64,000 nt of DNA from Cercis canadensis. Its lineage: Eukaryota; Streptophyta; Magnoliopsida; Fabales; Fabaceae. The DNA is taken from positions 443,266 through 507,265 of the forward strand of contig QAOA01003577.1 in NCBI GenBank assembly GCA_003255065.1, given 5' to 3'. This document shows positions 59,601-64,000 of the stretch, piece after piece. A model generated the notes under the pieces. It was not told the DNA's origin. It worked only from the letters and a program-made list of their open reading frames with translations, and did no database searches. The position numbers were made by a program, and so were the translations under genes. Every line of letters begins with the position of its first letter. The first letter of the stretch is position 1.

Positions 59601-62600
59601 TTTATCAATCCATGGCTGCTTTCTATTTGTTAGTCTGAATAATTTATGTTATTTATGATTATTTCCCATGTTGCCCTTTCTAAGGAAGCAAGACTCAGAA
59701 ATTTACGCCATCGGCTTGAAATCCCCTTTGATGGTTCTAGAACTGAGCATCAAGTATGTATCTTTCCCAATTTTTAATTTCCAAAACATTTTGCTGGTAT
59801 TTACCACTATGCTCTCTCTCTCTCTTCTCTCCCTCTTTTTGTTTTTGGCATCTGGAAGTTGCTTTTAGCTAAGCTATGAATAATGCTTTACAGCAAAATA
59901 GAATAATTAATAGATTTTTTTTTTGTTTTTTAGAATTTGGGGTTTCTCTTTGGAATTGTTTTTCCATATTTCCAAATCAAATAAAATTACAATTCTTGTG
60001 TTGTAGGATGCTCTCATACAATTATGGAAATTGGCATACCCTGAAAGGGAGCCTCCTTCACTTAAATCAGAGCTTTGGAAGGAAATGGGTTGGCAAGGTT
60101 CAGACCCTTCAACAGATTTTAGGTATGTGATGGAACCAATATATTATAGTCCGAAAAAAGAAGTTGGGGGCGGGGGGGAGATGATTAGGGATTTAATGTG
60201 GATAGACTTTGGGTTTTATGGAGCAATGGGTTAAAGAAAATATCTGAGGGCGTGGAGGTTCTATTTATTGAAGAAAGGGGGGATATTTGCAGTTATAAAG
60301 AAAATTAATTGGAGAAAGGAGATTTTGTGGATATCTTCCTGTGCCCCTGTAAAACATAGCCGTGACCATTCTGTTAACAAAAGGAGGAGAGAGAACAACT
60401 AAACAAGCATGCCATAGACTCTAGTTCACATCTGACTCCAAATATTTTGAGTACAGCTATATATTTTAAGACTTACTGGTTTCGTGCAATTACAAATGCA
60501 AGACTCCCTGACCATCTTTGTCCTACAAGGACAAGAGAGATTCTTAAACAAGATAATTAAACTTTCAACCTTAAAGAAGTCTCCTAGGACTCATCATAAT
60601 TAAATATCCCCTTAAAATACAGAATCCAAGGATGAATTTTCCAGAAATTACAGTTCTTTCCCTGATCATAGAAATACTCAAGTTGCAAAATATAGTAGTT
60701 TGAAGAGAACATTCTGAGCCTTTTCTCCATCCTGTGTCAATTACCATGATAATGAACTAACACTGCTGATCCTCTTGGAGGATATCTTATCCTCCCGTTT
60801 TGTTCTTCTCCTCTTCTAATAAAAGCTTCTTATTTCATAAAAACAACAACAACAACAATTAATAATAATTAACACCTCATTATGGATTTTTTTGGTAGTT
60901 TTTTTTTTTGGCTTGGCTACATTGTTCTGTTTTGCCGAAGGGTTGGTTCTTGTATGCTTTTGGAGGTGTGTGATTTACAATCCCTTGGCATGTTTTCATT
61001 GGAAAACAATGTGCTTAATTTTTTTTGAAAAAAAAAAATCTGAGGGACGTAGTCTTTATTTTTCTGAGTCACTGCATCAATGAACAGAAAAGGGGAAAAT
61101 GGCTTTGTCTTCTTAAAAGAAGTTATTTCCTATAATTAAGTCAAACAATGAACAGTAAGTGGAGATCAATGATTTTCTAAGAATTTTTTGTCAGAAAATA
61201 TTTTCCAAGAAGATATCTTCCTTTGATGAGATTTCTTCAATCATATTATTAATTTGTAAACATATAGAGCCTTAAATTAAGATTAATCTTTTGCTGCTAC
61301 TCTACTTTTTAAGATTTGTATTTTGAACGAGTTAATATGAACTCTCTTAACATGATCTGCAGGGGTGGAGGATTTATATCATTGGAGAATCTTATCTTTT
61401 TTGCCCAAAAGTATCCTGTAAGTTTCTTTCCTTGTATATGCTTTCATCCACATATTTTGACTCATAAGTTTTCTTCATCTTGCATTGTATTTTGGTCATA
61501 TCATTTTGCTTAATATGGATTCACGTGCTTAATGCCAAATTTTTACCCCATACCTGCTATAAGACAGTGCTTTAGGTTTTCCTATTGAACCTTTGATACG
61601 CTTCTATTTAGTATTTATAGCTTGACTGCGACTTGAGAGGCCTGTGGATAATTGGGACTGAAATATACTAAATTGGCTATATATTTTTCTATTGTGACTT
61701 AGAAGATGATTTATGTTATATATCTCACAGTATATCTGCATATGTGTCTCCAAACACAAGGAATATAATTCTATAGATGTGTACTCAGAAGTTCCCCATT
61801 TTTTTTGCCTCTTGAGTTGTTCTGTTGTCAAGCTTATATAATACAATGATTATGAGGAATAAGAGGAGATGATAGTGTTGGAATTCATCAGAAATTATTA
61901 TGCATTATTTTTGGTTCTAAAGGTTTATCAAGAGTTCTTTCTGAAATATATGTTTCATCCGTTGTCCTTATATTCCTCTCAATTGTATAAATTTGCCTTT
62001 TACTGACAAATAAGTCCCTTTACCAAGCAGAAATAGCTTTCATGTTTCTCATTATTGTGCATGTAAATTTTTTACAATGTTTTCCTGAATTCATGCGCCT
62101 CTTCGCATGAGCATATAGTGAATGTGTTTCTATTTGACACTCTGACAGGAATCATTCCAGCGATTGTTACACAAAATAGATGGAACCAGAGCAGACTGGG
62201 AATATCCATTTGCTGTAGCTGGAATCAATATTTCTTTTATGTTGGCACAGATGCTGGATCTTCAAACAGGTAAATAAGAGAAGAAATTGAATGGCATAAC
62301 AAAAGTAGTTCTGTATTTTAGTGCAGATCATAAGATTGATGTCTAAGGTGGGATTGATCTTTAGTCTTGAATCTTTTGATTCTCATAATGGTCACTTATT
62401 CCACATTACAAAGAAGAGAGAAGAGGGTGAAAGGGGAGGGTGTGTTCTCACAACTTTCTGATCAAATGTGAACAACTATGATATGCAACAGATTCCTTTT
62501 TTATAATAATTGATGCTAAGTTAACCGATCCAATGAATTGTTATTTCACCAAGCCACCTTCATGGATAGAAGTCCCTTTTCTTCCCTGTTTGCGCTGTGA

Positions 62601-63304
62601 ACGCTGATGTTTCTGAATGCTCACCCACTGATACAATGGGTAGGCGGGTTAGCACCCAAATCAGGAAGCCCAACCCACGCTATGTATGAGCGACGTTGCA
62701 TGAAGGTCTAGGACTCCATCTTCTGCTATTATTATCTATATCCATTATTTAGTTATTATCAGTCTTTATCTTTTGGTTGGTTAGGATGTGGTGTAAGCTA
62801 TCATTATCTGATAGCATAGTCGGTAGTGTTGCGTCTATATAACAGCTCTAGTCTGTGGTGCTGGTGATCAATTAATAAAAAAACCAGTTCTTGTTCTTTA
62901 GTTGCATCACCCGCATCTGTATATGTTAAATAATTTGATGAAGTATATTTCTTTTTCCAGGGATACCATCTTCTTTGGCAGGAATCCGTTTTCTAGAACT
63001 GCTTGAAGAGGATGACAGGGCATTTGATAATCTTTATTGTGTTGCCTTTCAAATGATGGATGCTCAGTGGCTTGCAAAGCGTGCTTCCTATATGGAATTC
63101 AATGTAAATAATCCATAAATTGTATGATTTGCATTACTTCAGCTTCTTTTTCATTATTCTTTTCTGATAATCTTGCCAATCGTTTGTGCCTTTTTTATCT
63201 TTTAGGATGTTCTCAAGTCCACAAGGACGCAGTTAGAGCGTGAGCTTGCACTCGAAGACGTATCCACCGTGAAAGATTTACCGGCTTACAACCTGTTGAG
63301 ATGA
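56683..63304 (+). CDS. ELMO/CED-12 domain protein
   Basis: Nine coding exons, 56683-56829, 56930-57032, 58682-58794, 59685-59753, 60007-60122, 61363-61417, 62149-62269, 62961-63103 and 63206-63304, sum to 966 bases, 321 residues. The N-terminus MTSRTLRRRLHHGDVDG is basic. Next come DIWDDERKKEQLHWTFLFSQ and IAQWAQWLANVVLGPGS. The ELMO domain covers about 125-300, with RLRNLRHRLEIPFDG, ALIQLWKLAYPEREPPSLKS, WKEMGWQGSDPSTDFRGGGF, SLENLIFFAQKYPESFQRLL and the helical end. The arginine in DFRGGG (residue 183, codon split AG|G between exons 5 and 6) matches the residue needed for GAP activity of animal ELMOD proteins toward Arf-family GTPases. Arabidopsis ELMODs include MACARON, which sets pollen aperture sites; which paralogue this is cannot be told. 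Confidence 0.95.
60760..60860 (+). repeat. Retroposon 3' tail with (AAC)n end in an ELMO gene intron
   Basis: GGAGGATATCTTATCCTCC, CTTCTAATAAAAGCTTCTTA and a terminal ACAACAACAACAAC run form a 3' tail that is the reverse complement in layout of the repeat at 51650-51830. The body probably extends upstream to about 60300 but its start is not defined. Confidence 0.45.
62570..62930 (+). mobile_element. Copia-like retroelement remnant in ELMO intron 7
   Basis: An open stretch from 62570 to a stop at 62687-62689 ends RRVSTQIRKPNPRYV, which resembles the basic linker found between integrase and reverse transcriptase in plant Copia polyproteins. After it come TATA-like TCTATATAACAGC (near 62836) and AATTAATAAAAAAACC, an LTR-like order. 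No complete protein domain remains. Confidence 0.35.
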
Positions 63305-64000
63305 TTTTCCTTTTTCATTTTAGTTTATCAATATTTTCTTCTTTTTTTCTTTTTTAACCTGTTTTTCACAGTTCATGTCAATTCAAATGCGTCTACGGCA
63401 TTTTTCATCTTACATCTAAAAGAATAGAATTTATCATGAAAATCAAGTTGTATATATTATAAGCCTACTTAACAGCATTCAGGAAATTTATGTTCAAAAC
63501 AAATGCTTTATTGGAACGGCTTCGTTGGTTATAACTCATATCAATAAATGATTCCATCAAATAAACCGTCATGTGTGTGTGGGTCAACTCTTCAATCTCT
63601 CGCCATTAAAAATTGAAATCACCATGTGTGCTCCATTCTCAAGGCACAAGTGGATGATCATCTTGTAATTATTTTTTCAATCAAAATCCTCATTGAGAAA
63701 ATAAAAATTTTGTATTTAAGAATTACAAAGTCAACTTTGATTTGATTAATTTAAACAGAAAAATTTGATAGGGCCAAAACCCAAAAGAAAGAAGAGGAGA
63801 AGCCTGAAACTAAGCAGCGAACACGATTCCGAGCTAAGATTACAAAAATCTTTAAGGCTCATTGGCCTTATAAAATATAGAAAGTTACATAAGAAAGGGT
63901 TAAAGAATCTTGAGTCCAACTAAGCCTCGTAGTCGTAGGCCTTGTATGTACCCAAACAAAGAAACAAATAATTTTTTAATAATGTTTAAAAAAATAGAGG
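63305..64000. other. Downstream flank of the ELMO gene
   Basis: The first 250 bases are the ELMO 3' untranslated region, with AATAAA at 63543-63548. On the minus strand a possible acceptor (CATACAAG) is followed at about 63945-63925 by a short frame reading AYDYEA and a stop, which could be the last exon of a gene outside the window. That is too short to call. Nothing else is evident. Confidence 0.4.

Noticed and set aside
1-64000. tRNA genes, CRISPR arrays, bacterial operons, viral or toxin genes
   Set aside because: None were seen on reading either strand. Gene structure is plainly plant nuclear.

Overview
This is a piece of a flowering-plant nuclear genome, most likely a eudicot. It has AT-rich spacers and introns, compact GT-AG introns with T-rich 3' ends, and proteins that match angiosperm families closely. 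The species cannot be fixed from the sequence. It is not prokaryotic, and I saw no CRISPR array, tRNA, rRNA or viral block.

Layout, left to right. 1.0-1.5 kb (+): a small secreted phylloplanin-like / Ole e 1-type protein with an apparent one-base frameshift near its end. 2.9-14.5 kb (-): CSTF77, the 77-kDa cleavage stimulation factor subunit, 22 coding exons, including one GC-AG intron. 16.7-19.6 kb (-): a DnaJ protein of the AtDjC72 type. 20.9-22.4 kb (-): a membrane steroid-binding (MAPR, cytochrome-b5-like) protein. 26.8-30.4 kb (+): a Sec14/CRAL-TRIO lipid-transfer protein. 33.3-38.2 kb (+): a very acidic two-helix membrane protein of unknown function (At5g17910-like) with a recent 59-residue internal duplication. 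39.8-43.5 kb (-): a protein that looks like a plant COMM-domain protein. 46.9-53.6 kb (+): an RPRD/Rtt103-type CID protein. 56.7-63.3 kb (+): an ELMO/CED-12 domain protein. The reading frames of all eight multi-exon models close exactly at the proposed splice sites.

These are ordinary, unrelated housekeeping genes and form no cluster or pathway. CSTF77 and the CID protein both act at RNA polymerase II transcript 3' ends, but 30 kb and several unrelated genes separate them. I found no new multi-gene system.

The unusual signals are structural. There are four isolated N characters. One (38431) joins two versions of the same ~449-bp gene end, a false duplication or two unmerged alleles. One (43753) abuts a perfect 148-bp palindrome. 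A second perfect palindrome (162 bp, also centred on a TA repeat) lies in an intron at 36.7 kb. An AT-rich MITE-like family has at least four copies in the window; one has a 9-bp direct duplication that suggests a Mutator-type element, and another overlaps the 43.8-kb palindrome. Several LTR- or LINE-tail-like remnants sit in introns and spacers.
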